Source of the DNA: Fuscovulum ytuae
GTDB taxonomy: Bacteria > Pseudomonadota > Alphaproteobacteria > Rhodobacterales > Rhodobacteraceae
Assembly: GCF_029953595.1 (NCBI RefSeq)
Contig: NZ_CP124535.1
Coordinates: 1,954,001-2,018,000, forward strand
Direction: 5' to 3'
DNA: 64,000 bases
Within the stretch, counting starts at the first letter, position 1. Each line of letters opens with the position of its first letter. Shown piece after piece: positions 53,132-61,584 of this stretch. The notes beneath the pieces were generated by a model. The model saw only the letters and a program-made list of their open reading frames with translations, had not been told where the DNA came from and did not search any database. A program made the position numbers and the translations under genes.

Positions 53132-53592
53132 TGCCAAAGATCACCCCGCCCGACTGGTTTGAAGAAAACCCGACCCATCCGATCCTTGGCCCCGGCCCCG
53201 GCCCTTATCGGGCGCAACTGCTGTCCGATCCGGGCGGGATCACGCAATTCGGTGCGTTCTTCGAAGAGCTTCCGCCCGGCTCCCGCTCTGGCCATCGCCA
53301 TTGGCACACGGCCGAGGATGAGATGGTGATGATACTATCCGGCGAAGTGGTGCTGGTCGAAGAGACCGAGACACCGCTGCGCGCGGGCGATGTGGCCTGC
53401 TGGCCTGCCGGTCACAGTGTGGGCCACCGGCTGGACAATCGCAGCGACGCCCCGGCCCGTTACCTTATCATCGGGACGCGCCTTGCGCGGGACCGCGTGC
53501 ATTACACAGACCATGACCTGATCACGGAAAAGGATGGCGCGGCGCGCCGTTACCTGCACCGCGACGGCACCCCTTATGGAGAAACCCCATGA
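53131..53592 (+). CDS. Cupin domain protein (second of two)
   Basis: A 153-aa paralogue of the preceding cupin, with HRHWHTAEDEMVMILSGEV and WPAGHSVGHRLDNRSDAPAR. The two genes look like a tandem duplication, now well diverged. It overlaps both neighbours: TGATG with the first cupin, ATGA with FadJ. No enzyme class can be assigned; isomerase, dioxygenase and sensory roles all occur in small cupins. Confidence 0.82.
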   Translation: MPKITPPDWFEENPTHPILGPGPGPYRAQLLSDPGGITQFGAFFEELPPGSRSGHRHWHTAEDEMVMILSGEVVLVEETETPLRAGDVACWPAGHSVGHRLDNRSDAPARYLIIGTRLARDRVHYTDHDLITEKDGAARRYLHRDGTPYGETP

Positions 53593-55775
53593 CCGATTTC
53601 ACCTATGCCGTGGACGCCGATGGCGTGGCCACCATCACTTGGGACGTCAAGGCGAAGTCCATGAACGTCATGTCGACGGAAGGCTTTGCCCTGCTGGACA
53701 GCCTGATCGATACCGCGCTGGCCGATGCGGCCGTGAAAGGCGTGATCCTGACGTCGGGCAAGAAGGATTTCGCGGGGGGGATGGATCTGAACGTCATCGC
53801 CCAAATGCGGGCGGGCGGCGCGCAGGCCATTTTCGATGGCGTGATGCAGATGCATGGCGTGCTGCGCAAGATCGAACGCGCGGGGATGGACCCCAAGACG
53901 AAAAAGGGCGGCAAGCCCATTGTCGCCGCCCTGCCTGGCACGGCGCTGGGGATCGGCTATGAACTGCCGCTCGCCTGCCATCGGATCATCGCCGCCGACA
54001 ACCCCAAGGCCAAGATCGGCCTGCCCGAGATCATGGTGGGCATCTTCCCCGGCGCGGGTGGCACCACGCGGCTTGTGCGCAAGATGGGCGCGATGATGGC
54101 TGCGCCCTTCCTTCTGGAGGGCAAGCTTTCCGACCCGAAATCCGCAAAGGCGGCAGGGCTGGTCGATGAGGTGGTGGCGCCAGATGCGCTCTTGACCCGC
54201 GCCAAGGAATGGGTCCTGTCGGCAAAGGATGCCGATCTGGTGAAACCTTGGGATGACAAGGGCTACAAGATGCCCGGTGGCGCGCCCTATCATCCGGCGG
54301 GGTTCATGACCTATGTCGGCGCGTCGGCCATGATCCTTGGCAAGACGATGGGCGTCTATCCCGCTGCCAAGGCGCTTTTGTCGGCGGCCTATGAGGGGGC
54401 GCTGGTGCCCTTTGACACCGCGCTGAAGATCGAGGCGCGGTGGTTCACCTCTGTCCTGATGAACCCGTCCTCCAGCGCGATGATCCGGTCGCTCTTCATC
54501 AACAAGGAGGCGCTGGAAAAGGGGGCGAACAGACCCAAGGTCGATGACCAGACGGTGAAGAGACTGGGCGTGATCGGCGCGGGCATGATGGGGGCGGGGA
54601 TCGCCTATGTCTCGGCCAATGCCGGGATCGAGGTGGTGCTGATCGATGCCTCGCAAGAGGCGGCGGAACGCGGCAAGGCCCATTCGGCGGACCTTCTGGA
54701 CAAGGGGATGAAGCGCGGCAAGGTCACGGCGGAAAAGAAGGCCGAGGTTCTGGGTCGCATCCATGCCACCACGGATTACGCGGCCCTCGCGGGTTGCGAC
54801 CTGATCGTGGAGGCCGTGTTCGAAGACCCGAAGATCAAGGCCGAGGTGACCGCAAAGGTCGAGGCGGCGGTGGGTGCGGACTGCATCTTTGCCACCAACA
54901 CATCTACCCTGCCGATCTCGGGCCTTGCCAAGGCCAGCGCGCGGCCTGCGAACTTCATCGGCATCCATTTCTTCAGCCCCGTGGACAAGATGAACCTTGT
55001 CGAGATCATCCGGGGGAAAGAGACGGGCGATGTGGCGGTGGCCAAGGCGCTGGATTACGTGCGCCAGATCAGGAAGACGCCCATCGTGGTGAATGATGCG
55101 CGCTTCTTCTATGCCAATCGCTGCATCATTCCCTATATCAACGAAGGCATCCGCATGGTGGCCGAAGGCGTGGAACCCGCGCTGGTGGAGAATGCGGCCA
55201 AGCTGGTGGGGATGCCTTTGGGGCCGCTGCAACTGGTCGATGAAACCTCGATCGACCTTGGGGTGAAGATCGCCAAGGCGACGCGCGCCGCGATGGGCGA
55301 TGCCTATCCGGATGGTGCGGTGGATGCGGTGCTGTTTGCCATGGCCGATCAGGGGCGTCTGGGGAAAAAGGCCAATGCAGGCTTTTACGCCTATGACGCG
55401 GGCGGCAAGCGCGAAGGGCTATGGGAGGGTCTGGCCACCCAGTATCCGGTGGCCGAGGTGCAGCCCGACCTTACGACGGTGCAGCATCGCCTGCTGATGG
55501 CGCAGGTGCTTGAGGCGGTGCGCGCGCTGGACGAGGGCGTGCTGACCGATATCCGCGAAGGCGATGTGGGCGCGATCCTTGGCTGGGGCTTTGCGCCCTG
55601 GTCGGGCGGGCCCTTCTCGTGGCTGGACATCATCGGGGCTGCGCGGGCGGTGGAGATTTGCGACCACCTGACCACCACGCAAGGCACGCGGTTCACCGCG
55701 CCTGCCCTTTTGCGCGCCATGGCAGATAAGGGCGAAACCTTCTACGCCCGCGCTTCGGGGGCAAAAGCCGCATAA
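53589..55775 (+). CDS. fadJ: Fatty oxidation complex: enoyl-CoA hydratase/3-hydroxyacyl-CoA dehydrogenase
   Basis: A 728-aa bifunctional protein. The N-terminal crotonase part has VKGVILTSGKKDFAGGMDL and PGTALGIGYELPLACH; from about residue 326 the dehydrogenase has GVIGAGMMGAGIAY, NTSTLPISGLA and HFFSPVDKMNLVEII. It hydrates and oxidises acyl-CoA intermediates and partners the thiolase upstream. Stop codon lies 34 bp inside the convergent Hint-like gene. Confidence 0.95.
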   Translation: MTDFTYAVDADGVATITWDVKAKSMNVMSTEGFALLDSLIDTALADAAVKGVILTSGKKDFAGGMDLNVIAQMRAGGAQAIFDGVMQMHGVLRKIERAGMDPKTKKGGKPIVAALPGTALGIGYELPLACHRIIAADNPKAKIGLPEIMVGIFPGAGGTTRLVRKMGAMMAAPFLLEGKLSDPKSAKAAGLVDEVVAPDALLTRAKEWVLSAKDADLVKPWDDKGYKMPGGAPYHPAGFMTYVGASAMILGKTMGVYPAAKALLSAAYEGALVPFDTALKIEARWFTSVLMNPSSSAMIRSLFINKEALEKGANRPKVDDQTVKRLGVIGAGMMGAGIAYVSANAGIEVVLIDASQEAAERGKAHSADLLDKGMKRGKVTAEKKAEVLGRIHATTDYAALAGCDLIVEAVFEDPKIKAEVTAKVEAAVGADCIFATNTSTLPISGLAKASARPANFIGIHFFSPVDKMNLVEIIRGKETGDVAVAKALDYVRQIRKTPIVVNDARFFYANRCIIPYINEGIRMVAEGVEPALVENAAKLVGMPLGPLQLVDETSIDLGVKIAKATRAAMGDAYPDGAVDAVLFAMADQGRLGKKANAGFYAYDAGGKREGLWEGLATQYPVAEVQPDLTTVQHRLLMAQVLEAVRALDEGVLTDIREGDVGAILGWGFAPWSGGPFSWLDIIGAARAVEICDHLTTTQGTRFTAPALLRAMADKGETFYARASGAKAA

Positions 55776-56458
55776 TGCGACCCATGACGGGCGGCGATCC
55801 GCGCCGCCCGATTGCCTTCGGCAATAAGGTCGGTCACCAAACGGCGGGCCTCGGCCAGCCTCAGGGTGATAAGGCCGTCGCCGCGAAACAGGTTCGCCGC
55901 CGTCTGCCCATGCCCGCCGCAGCCGACAAACAGGCTGCCCCCGGCAAAAATCACCTGCGGTGTGTCAAATTGCAGATGCACGACCTCTGTCTCGCGCGGG
56001 GCGCAGCGACGGATACCGTTCCAGCCGACAAGCGCAAGCGCCGGAACCATGACGAAGGGTTCGCCATATTCGTCTTCGGCAAGATCGCTTTCCAAAAGCA
56101 CCATCTGGCCCGGCAGGATTTCCAGCGCGCGGTCATTCATCATTGCGCCGGGGGGCAGGATCACGGGCCAGAAGGCCGAGGGAACCCATGCCGCCTGCCG
56201 CGACCGATGCACGGCCCGCAAGGGAACCTGCCCGTCTTCGAAGGTAAGAACCGCATCGCCCGCGACCAAGGCGCCCGCCTCGACCCAGCCATCGGGTGTG
56301 GAAAGCTGAAGTGAGGCCGGCAGCCCGTCCACAAGGATGGGCGCGGCTGCCGGTTGACCTGTAACCATAGAAGACTGCACCTGATATGCCTTCCCTGAAG
56401 CATCGATGGGGACAGGCTGCCTGTGGGATTTGGCCTGCAAAGGGCAGAAGACAGGCAT
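55742..56458 (-). CDS. Hint-like domain protein without the nucleophile cysteine
   Basis: A 238-aa protein of the Hint_2 type common in Rhodobacterales. The part around residues 53-80 (STPDGWVEAGALVAGDAVLT) aligns with the start of the Hint fold, where the usual CF-x-GT nucleophile is absent, and LEILPGQMVLLESDL (112-126) matches the middle. The N-terminal 40 residues are unlike the fold. Start could be 56458 or the ATG at 56368; upstream ribosome sites are weak. Autoproteolysis seems unlikely. It overlaps FadJ tail to tail. Confidence 0.75.
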   Translation of the reverse strand: MPVFCPLQAKSHRQPVPIDASGKAYQVQSSMVTGQPAAAPILVDGLPASLQLSTPDGWVEAGALVAGDAVLTFEDGQVPLRAVHRSRQAAWVPSAFWPVILPPGAMMNDRALEILPGQMVLLESDLAEDEYGEPFVMVPALALVGWNGIRRCAPRETEVVHLQFDTPQVIFAGGSLFVGCGGHGQTAANLFRGDGLITLRLAEARRLVTDLIAEGNRAARIAARHGSHYAAFAPEARA

Positions 56459-56490
56459 TTCCGGGAAGATTGTGTCGGGATCGAGAACGA

Positions 56491-57162
56491 TCAACCACCG
56501 TGATCCGGATCGAAACCATAACCGAACCGCGCGATATCGGGCGCGCAAAGCGCGGCCAGACGGGCGGCATCGGTATCGGAATAATAGGGCCGCCAGTCGC
56601 GCCCCCGCGCGCTGTCATTGGCGCGGGGAAGGGGCGTCAGGCGAAAGCCGAGATGCGCCTCGAATGGCGCAAGGTCCCGTTCCAGATGTTCCAGCCGGGC
56701 ATAAAGCGCGGGGCGCTCTTGCCCCGCCGCATCGCGCAGATAGGCCGGATAGGGCCAGGCGGTAAAGGCGGCGGTGGTGAGCGGATGGGACAGGAAGGCC
56801 GAAAAATCCACCGACTTGGCCAAGGTGACGGAGGGATTGTCAAAGCCTTGGGCGCGCAGCCAGTGGTAATAGCTGACCATCCGATCCCAAGGGTTGCGGA
56901 TCAGCGTGACGAGGAACAGGCCGTCAAGGTCATCTGCCGTCAGCAGGCCATCCAGATCGGCCAGCGTAGAATGTTTCCAAAGCCGCCCCTTGGCGGGCAG
57001 GGCGGCAAGCCGCCCGCGCCGCGCCCGTGCCTTGGGGGTATCACCGATCAGGATGTCATCCTTCATCGCCCGCGATTCCAGCGCGAGCGTCAGCGCCGTT
57101 CCCCCGGTCTTGGGGATATGGATGAAGAGATACCCCCGCCCGCGCGACAGGATCACGGCCAC
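56491..57162 (-). CDS. Sulfotransferase family 2 protein
   Basis: A 223-aa protein with the PAPS 5'-phosphate loop FIHIPKTGGTAL (13-24) and the 3'-phosphate motif RNPWDRMVSYYHWLRAQG, hallmarks of Sulfotransfer_2 enzymes. It likely adds sulfate to a cell-surface carbohydrate, though no glycan genes are adjacent. The upstream spacer is the three-hairpin array. Confidence 0.82.
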   Translation of the reverse strand: MAVILSRGRGYLFIHIPKTGGTALTLALESRAMKDDILIGDTPKARARRGRLAALPAKGRLWKHSTLADLDGLLTADDLDGLFLVTLIRNPWDRMVSYYHWLRAQGFDNPSVTLAKSVDFSAFLSHPLTTAAFTAWPYPAYLRDAAGQERPALYARLEHLERDLAPFEAHLGFRLTPLPRANDSARGRDWRPYYSDTDAARLAALCAPDIARFGYGFDPDHGG

Positions 57163-57172
57163 CCCCTGCGCC

Positions 57173-57247
57173 CACGGAATTTGAACACAAATTCCGTGAC
57201 GGAAAATGCGCGCATTTTCCGCTGCGATTTCTGCGTGCAGAAATCGC
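57173..57247. repeat. Array of three contiguous hairpins
   Basis: Stem-loops at 57173-57198 (11-bp stem, loop AACA), 57200-57221 (a perfect 22-bp palindrome) and 57224-57247 (10-11 bp, loop CGTG or GT). It begins nine bases after the hydroxyacid dehydrogenase stop. The first stem CACGGAATTTG shares CGGAATTTG with hairpin two of the 44842 array. Confidence 0.82.
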
Positions 57248-57256
57248 CCCCCGGCA

Positions 57257-58210
57257 TCAGTTCACTCGGTTGGGAAGATCGCGCCCCTCCAGATGGGCGA
57301 TCAGGTTCTCGACCGCCATCATCCCCATATTCTCGCGCACCTCCAACGCCGCAGTGCCCAGATGGGGGAGCAGCGTGACATTCTCCATCGCCATCAAAGC
57401 GGGGGGAACCGTCGGCTCGAATTCATAGACATCAAGCCCCGCCCCCGCGATGCGGCCCTGCGCAAGCGCGGCGATCAGCGCCGCCTCATCCACCACATCG
57501 CCGCGCGCGATATTGACGAAGATGCCCGTGGGTTTCATCGCGGCGAAGGCGTCGGCATTGATGAGGTGATGGGTGGCCTTGCCCCCCGGCACCGCGACCA
57601 CCACGAAATCCTGCGCCATCGCCTCGGCCATGCCCACCTGCCGCGCGGGCAAACCCACATCTTCGACGGTGGAGCGGTTGTGGAACACCACCTCCATGCC
57701 AAAGCCGAAATGGCAGCGCCGTGCGATGGCCTTGCCGATCCGGCCCATCCCGATGATCCCCACAGACTTGCCCGACACGTGGGTGCCCAGCATCTGCGTC
57801 GGCCCCCAGCCGACCCAGTTCCCTGCGCGCAGGATACGCTCTCCCTCGCCCAGCCGCCGCGCCGTCATCAGGATAAGCGACAGCGCGATATCCGCCGTCG
57901 CATCCGTCACTGCACCGGGCGTGTTGCTGACCGCCACGCCCGCCGCGCGGGCCGCATCCACGTCGATATGGTTGTAACCAACCCCGAAATTCGCCAGCAA
58001 ACGGCAGCGCGGGGCAGGCACATCGGCAAACACCTCGGCCGAAAAACGGTCGCCCAGCGTGGGCATCACCGCATCATAATCGCGCAAGGCAGCGCGAAGC
58101 TCATCCGCCGTCAGAACCCGCGCCTCTTCCTCGCGCGAGGTGACATCAAACCGCGCTTTCGCGGCGGTCAGAACCCGCGCGGGCATCCGGCGCGTGATCA
58201 GAAGTTTCAT
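57257..58210 (-). CDS. D-2-hydroxyacid dehydrogenase (glyoxylate/hydroxypyruvate reductase type)
   Basis: A 317-aa NAD(P)-dependent enzyme. GIIGMGRIGKAIARR is the dinucleotide loop, VNIARGDVVDEAALI and LPHLGTAALEVR carry the catalytic arginine, glutamate and histidine region of the family. Length and ends match GhrB/glycerate dehydrogenases that reduce glyoxylate and hydroxypyruvate. It overlaps the csaA stop by one base (TGATG). Confidence 0.87.
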   Translation of the reverse strand: MKLLITRRMPARVLTAAKARFDVTSREEEARVLTADELRAALRDYDAVMPTLGDRFSAEVFADVPAPRCRLLANFGVGYNHIDVDAARAAGVAVSNTPGAVTDATADIALSLILMTARRLGEGERILRAGNWVGWGPTQMLGTHVSGKSVGIIGMGRIGKAIARRCHFGFGMEVVFHNRSTVEDVGLPARQVGMAEAMAQDFVVVAVPGGKATHHLINADAFAAMKPTGIFVNIARGDVVDEAALIAALAQGRIAGAGLDVYEFEPTVPPALMAMENVTLLPHLGTAALEVRENMGMMAVENLIAHLEGRDLPNRVN

Positions 58211-58545
58211 CAGAACATCCTCCCCCCAAGCGGCACGTCACGATCCGGCGCAAGAAGGACAACCTCCCCTTCCGCATCCGGAACGCCCAGCACCAGCACC
58301 TCGGACATGACCTTGCCGATCTGGCGGGGTGGAAAATTCACCACCCCCATCACCAGACGGCCAACCAGCCCCTCTGGGGTATAGTGCCGCGTCAGCTGAG
58401 CGGAAGAGCGCTTTTCACCAATCTCTGGTCCGAAATCGACCCAAAGCTTGATCGCGGGCTTACGCGCCTCGGGGAAAGGTTCGGCACGGGTGATCCGGCC
58501 GAGGCGGATATCGACCTTCTGAAAATCGTCATACGAGATCGTCAC
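58210..58545 (-). CDS. csaA: tRNA-binding protein, CsaA type
   Basis: A 111-aa protein with a single OB-fold tRNA-binding domain (DFQKVDIRLGRITRAEPFPEARKPAIKLWVDFG, then VMGVVNFPPRQIGK). It starts with GTG, overlapping the proC stop as GTGA (58542-58545). CsaA proteins have chaperone-like activity and bind tRNA. Longer reading frames enter proC and are not supported. Confidence 0.9.
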   Translation of the reverse strand: MTISYDDFQKVDIRLGRITRAEPFPEARKPAIKLWVDFGPEIGEKRSSAQLTRHYTPEGLVGRLVMGVVNFPPRQIGKVMSEVLVLGVPDAEGEVVLLAPDRDVPLGGRMF

Positions 58546-59345
58546 TTGCCCAACTCCCGCCCGCGATCGGCTGCTGCCTTCACCGCCCGCGCCATCAGCC
58601 CCGGCAATTCCGGCATGAGCACGGCCAGCGCCGCCGCTGTCGTGCCGCCCGGTGAGGTGACATTGATGCGCAGCTGCGCCGCGCTGTCCTCTGACCGATG
58701 CGCCAATTCCCCTGCCCCGCACACCGTAGCGCGGGCAAGCTGCATCGCGACAGCGGGCGACAGCCCCTCAGCCTCACCCGCCGCGGCCATCGCCTCGATC
58801 AGATGAAACACATAGGCGGGGCCAGAGCCGGAAACGGCGGTCACCGCGTCGATCTGATGTTCGCCGTCCAGGATCACGGTCTCGCCCACAGCCGCCATCA
58901 GCGCCACGGCAAGCGCCATATCGGCCTCTGTCACATGGGCGTTGCGGCACAGCGCGGTGATCCCCCGGTTCACCATGGCGGGCGTGTTGGGCATGGTGCG
59001 CACGATGGGGGTACGGTCCCCCAAGGCCGCCTCAAAGGCCGCAATCGTGGTGCCCGCGGCGATGGAAACGAACAACGTCGTGCCGTTGCCCAGCGCCCGA
59101 AGCGCAGGCAGCGCCGCGCCCATCATCTGCGGCTTCACCGCCAGAAGGGCGACGGCAGGCGCCGCCGGAGCACCATCGTTCAGATGCACACCAGAGGCCC
59201 GCAGCCAGTCTGATGGGTTCGGTTCGATCACCCAGACCGATCCCGCAGGCACCCCCGCGCCCAGCCAGCCCGTCAAAAGGGCCGTCCCCATCTTGCCACA
59301 TCCCAGAAGAACCAGCCCGTCTTGGGCCACCCGTTCCAACGCCAT
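58542..59345 (-). CDS. proC: Pyrroline-5-carboxylate reductase
   Basis: A 267-aa NADPH-dependent enzyme for the last step of proline synthesis. LLGCGKMGTALL is the cofactor loop, VKPQMM and MPNTPAMVNRGITAL follow, and the DAVTAVSGSGPAYVFHLIEAM motif is diagnostic. I start at ATG 59345 with GGGGGG four bases upstream; an ATG at 59357 has no clear ribosome site. Confidence 0.94.
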   Translation of the reverse strand: MALERVAQDGLVLLGCGKMGTALLTGWLGAGVPAGSVWVIEPNPSDWLRASGVHLNDGAPAAPAVALLAVKPQMMGAALPALRALGNGTTLFVSIAAGTTIAAFEAALGDRTPIVRTMPNTPAMVNRGITALCRNAHVTEADMALAVALMAAVGETVILDGEHQIDAVTAVSGSGPAYVFHLIEAMAAAGEAEGLSPAVAMQLARATVCGAGELAHRSEDSAAQLRINVTSPGGTTAAALAVLMPELPGLMARAVKAAADRGRELGK

Positions 59346-59372
59346 TGCGCCCCCCATCCTTGGACGGGCAGG

Positions 59373-59876
59373 TTAGGCGCGCCCGTAAGCCTCGGCAATG
59401 GCAACCTTCATGGCATCAGCGGGCGTCCTGTCGCCCCATGACACAAGCTGAAAGGCTGGATAAAACCGTTCCGCCGCCTGCACCGCTGCGCCGATCAACC
59501 GGTCGATCTGATCCGCCGTCGCGCATTGCCCGCCGGAAAGCAGCAGACCATGCCGCCAGACCATCAGCTTTTGCTCTTCCCAGAAGGTGAAAGCCCCGGT
59601 CCAGACCAGATCATTGCAGCGGTTGAGCACGTCAAACAGCGCGCCCATCCGGCCGAGCGGAGGTTCCATCTCGAAGGTGCAGATCAGGCGCAACGTTTCA
59701 TCCTGCGCCGACCAAGCAAGGGTCAGGCTATAGGTGCGCCACTGCCCTTCAACGGCCATGGCGATCTGGTCATCGGTGACGCGGTCAAACTCCCAATCAT
59801 GGCGTTCAGCCAGGGTTTCCACGATGTCGATCGGATGAAGATCGTCGGTGGTGAGAAAATCTTCCGCAAGCGACAT
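59373..59876 (-). CDS. YbjN domain-containing protein
   Basis: A 167-aa member of the YbjN family (WEFDRVTDDQIAMAVEGQWRTYSL, ETLRLICTFEMEPP, NDLVWTGAF...). These proteins have a chaperone-like fold resembling type III secretion chaperones; their role is unclear. It precedes proC by 27 bp in one operon. The gap 59877-60135 upstream shows one palindrome (60024-60044) and the ubiK terminator. Confidence 0.8.
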   Translation of the reverse strand: MSLAEDFLTTDDLHPIDIVETLAERHDWEFDRVTDDQIAMAVEGQWRTYSLTLAWSAQDETLRLICTFEMEPPLGRMGALFDVLNRCNDLVWTGAFTFWEEQKLMVWRHGLLLSGGQCATADQIDRLIGAAVQAAERFYPAFQLVSWGDRTPADAMKVAIAEAYGRA

Positions 59877-60023
59877 TACCCGGCCTCATGATAACGCTTC
59901 TTCCGGGTGCAAACCCACAAGAAGCTGGGCGTCTGGCAAGGGTCAGCGTTTGCCCGACGCAGCCCTTACTAAATATGGTGTGACGAAAGCGAAAGTCTGT
60001 AAAGCGAATTCTGGGCAAATCTT

Positions 60024-60044
60024 CTGTGGACAATCCGTCCACAG
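60024..60044. promoter_or_regulatory. Palindrome with a DnaA-box-like arm
   Basis: CTGTGGAC-AATCC-GTCCACAG, an 8-bp perfect inverted repeat. Minus strand of 60025-60033 reads TTGTCCACA, one mismatch from the DnaA box TTATCCACA. Position is 148 bp upstream of the YbjN gene. A hairpin or operator role is equally possible. Confidence 0.4.
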
Positions 60045-60076
60045 GGGCAATTCACCCAATCCGGACCAAAAGCCGC

Positions 60077-60108
60077 AAAAAAGAAAAAGGCGGCCCGCGT
60101 GGACCGCC
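60077..60108 (-). terminator. Intrinsic terminator of ubiK
   Basis: On the minus strand: GGCGGTCC, loop ACGC, GGGCCGCC, then TTTTTCTTTTTT. An 8-bp stem with one G-U pair and an almost continuous U-tract, the clearest terminator in the window. A further weak hairpin with GACTTCA/TGAAGTC arms (60114-60137) covers the stop codon. Confidence 0.85.
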
Positions 60109-60135
60109 CTCCCGACTTCAGCAGTTTGCCTGAAG

Positions 60136-60417
60136 TCACTCGGCCTTCTTCTTCGCGGCCTTCGGCGCTTCCCCTGCAAGCTTTGCCTCCAGCACGGCCA
60201 GCCGCGCTTCAAGCGCCGCGTTCTCTTCGCGGGCCTTCACGGCCATGGCCCGGACGGCATCGAATTCCTCGCGCGTGACGAAATCGCGGTCGGCCATCCA
60301 GCGGTCGACCAGACCCTTCATCGCCGTCTCGGCCTCAGTCTTGGCGCCCTGCGCCACGCCCATGGCATTTGTCATCAGCTGCGACATGTCGTCAAAGAAC
60401 TTGGATCGCGTCTGCAT
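60136..60417 (-). CDS. ubiK: Accessory factor UbiK (BMFP family)
   Basis: A 93-aa helical protein with a short N-terminal amphipathic helix, a central region DFVTREEFDAVRAMAVKAREENAALEARL forming a coiled coil, and a lysine-rich tail (APKAAKKKAE). It matches the YqiC/UbiK family that helps the ubiquinone-biosynthesis complex. It ends in a clear intrinsic terminator. Upstream 60418-60690 is divergent from lgt and holds only repeats. Confidence 0.9.
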   Translation of the reverse strand: MQTRSKFFDDMSQLMTNAMGVAQGAKTEAETAMKGLVDRWMADRDFVTREEFDAVRAMAVKAREENAALEARLAVLEAKLAGEAPKAAKKKAE

Positions 60418-60485
60418 CGCGGCACTCCTTTTCGTTATCCCCTATATGGCCCCCGGAAGGCCCATGCACAACCCGCCTGCCCTGC

Positions 60486-60506
60486 TTCATCTTGGCACAA
60501 ATACTC
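60486..60506 (+). repeat. Dispersed TTCATCTTGG repeat, plus-strand copy
   Basis: TTCATCTTGGCACAAATACT plus C. Same core as the copies at 8422 and 50568, here upstream of lgt in the divergent spacer. Confidence 0.65.
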
Positions 60507-60555
60507 ATCTTGCCCGGCCCGACCCGCATGACCCGCCTCAGATCCGGGTGCCTCT

Positions 60556-60580
60556 CCCTCCCCCGCAAAGTGGGGGAGGG
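60556..60580. other. GC hairpin upstream of lgt
   Basis: CCCTCCCCC, loop GCAAAGT, GGGGGAGGG: a 9-bp perfect stem within a G-run-rich stretch (60551-60600). Possibly part of a repeat family found in related genomes; no regulatory assignment. Confidence 0.5.
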
Positions 60581-60690
60581 TCGGGGAGGGGGTCGCCCGC
60601 CACAGGCGCCCACGCGGGCGTGAGGGGTGCGCCAGTTGACTTCCTGCCCCCTTCCCCGGAAAACCACCGCCGACCGCACAAGGAAGCCGC

Positions 60691-61584
60691 ATGTCTCCGA
60701 TCCCCTTTCCCGACATCTCGCCCGAGATTTTTCGCATTGATCTTGGCGGCTTTTCCTTCGCCCTGCGCTGGTATGCGCTGGCCTATATCGTGGGGCTGGT
60801 CGCGGGGTGGAAACTAATCGCACGCATCGTCTCTTCCCCCCGACTCTGGCCCAAAGGCGCGCCGATGACGCCCGCGCAGGTGGAAAACCTGCTGACTTGG
60901 GTCATTCTTGGCGTTGTCCTAGGCGGGCGGCTTGGCTTTGCGCTTTTCTACCAGCCCGGCCATTACCTGCAAAACCCGCTGCAAATTCTGCGCATCTGGG
61001 AAGGCGGCATGTCCTTCCATGGCGGTTTCCTTGGTGTCGTGGTCGCGGGCATCTGGTTCTGCCGCCGCGAAGGCATACCGATGCTGTCCTTGGCCGACCT
61101 GATGGCCATCGTGGCTCCGATCGGCATCGGCCTAGGCCGCCTTGCGAACTTCATCAATGCCGAACTCTGGGGGCGCCCCACCACCCTACCTTGGGCTGTG
61201 GCCTTCCCCGGCGAGGCGGCGCAGACTTGCCCCGGCGTCGTGGGCCTTTGCGGGCGCCACCCGTCGCAGCTTTACGAGGCGGCGCTTGAAGGGCTGATCC
61301 TCTTCCTCGTCCTGCTTTATGTCACCTATCGCAAGGGGTGGCTTTCCACACCCGGGCGCATCGCGGGGCTGTTCTTCGCGGGCTATGGCGCGGGACGCTT
61401 TGTCGTGGAATTCGTCCGCCAGCCCGATGCGCAATTCGTCACCACAGGCAATCCGCTGGGCCTTGCCCTTCAGGTCGGCGGCTGGGGGCTGACGATGGGG
61501 CAGATCCTGTCGCTGCCGATGATCGCGGCAGGGGTCTGGTTCATCGCCCGCGCCCGTCGCAGCGCCAACCGATCCGCCCCATGA
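60691..61584 (+). CDS. lgt: Prolipoprotein diacylglyceryl transferase
   Basis: A 297-aa inner-membrane enzyme (about seven helices) that transfers diacylglycerol to the lipobox cysteine of prolipoproteins, such as the LpoA-like protein in this window. [28 protein letters not shown] and the Lgt signature [14 protein letters not shown] are intact, with [12 protein letters not shown] near the C-terminal half. Its stop overlaps the MidA-like start by ATGA. Confidence 0.96.
   Translation: MSPIPFPDISPEIFRIDLGGFSFALRWYALAYIVGLVAGWKLIARIVSSPRLWPKGAPMTPAQVENLLTWVILGVVLGGRLGFALFYQPGHYLQNPLQILRIWEGGMSFHGGFLGVVVAGIWFCRREGIPMLSLADLMAIVAPIGIGLGRLANFINAELWGRPTTLPWAVAFPGEAAQTCPGVVGLCGRHPSQLYEAALEGLILFLVLLYVTYRKGWLSTPGRIAGLFFAGYGAGRFVVEFVRQPDAQFVTTGNPLGLALQVGGWGLTMGQILSLPMIAAGVWFIARARRSANRSAP

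Noticed and set aside
60551-60600. G-run region before lgt as a CRISPR or tandem repeat
   Set aside because: Only one hairpin and irregular G-runs are present, with no repeated spacers.
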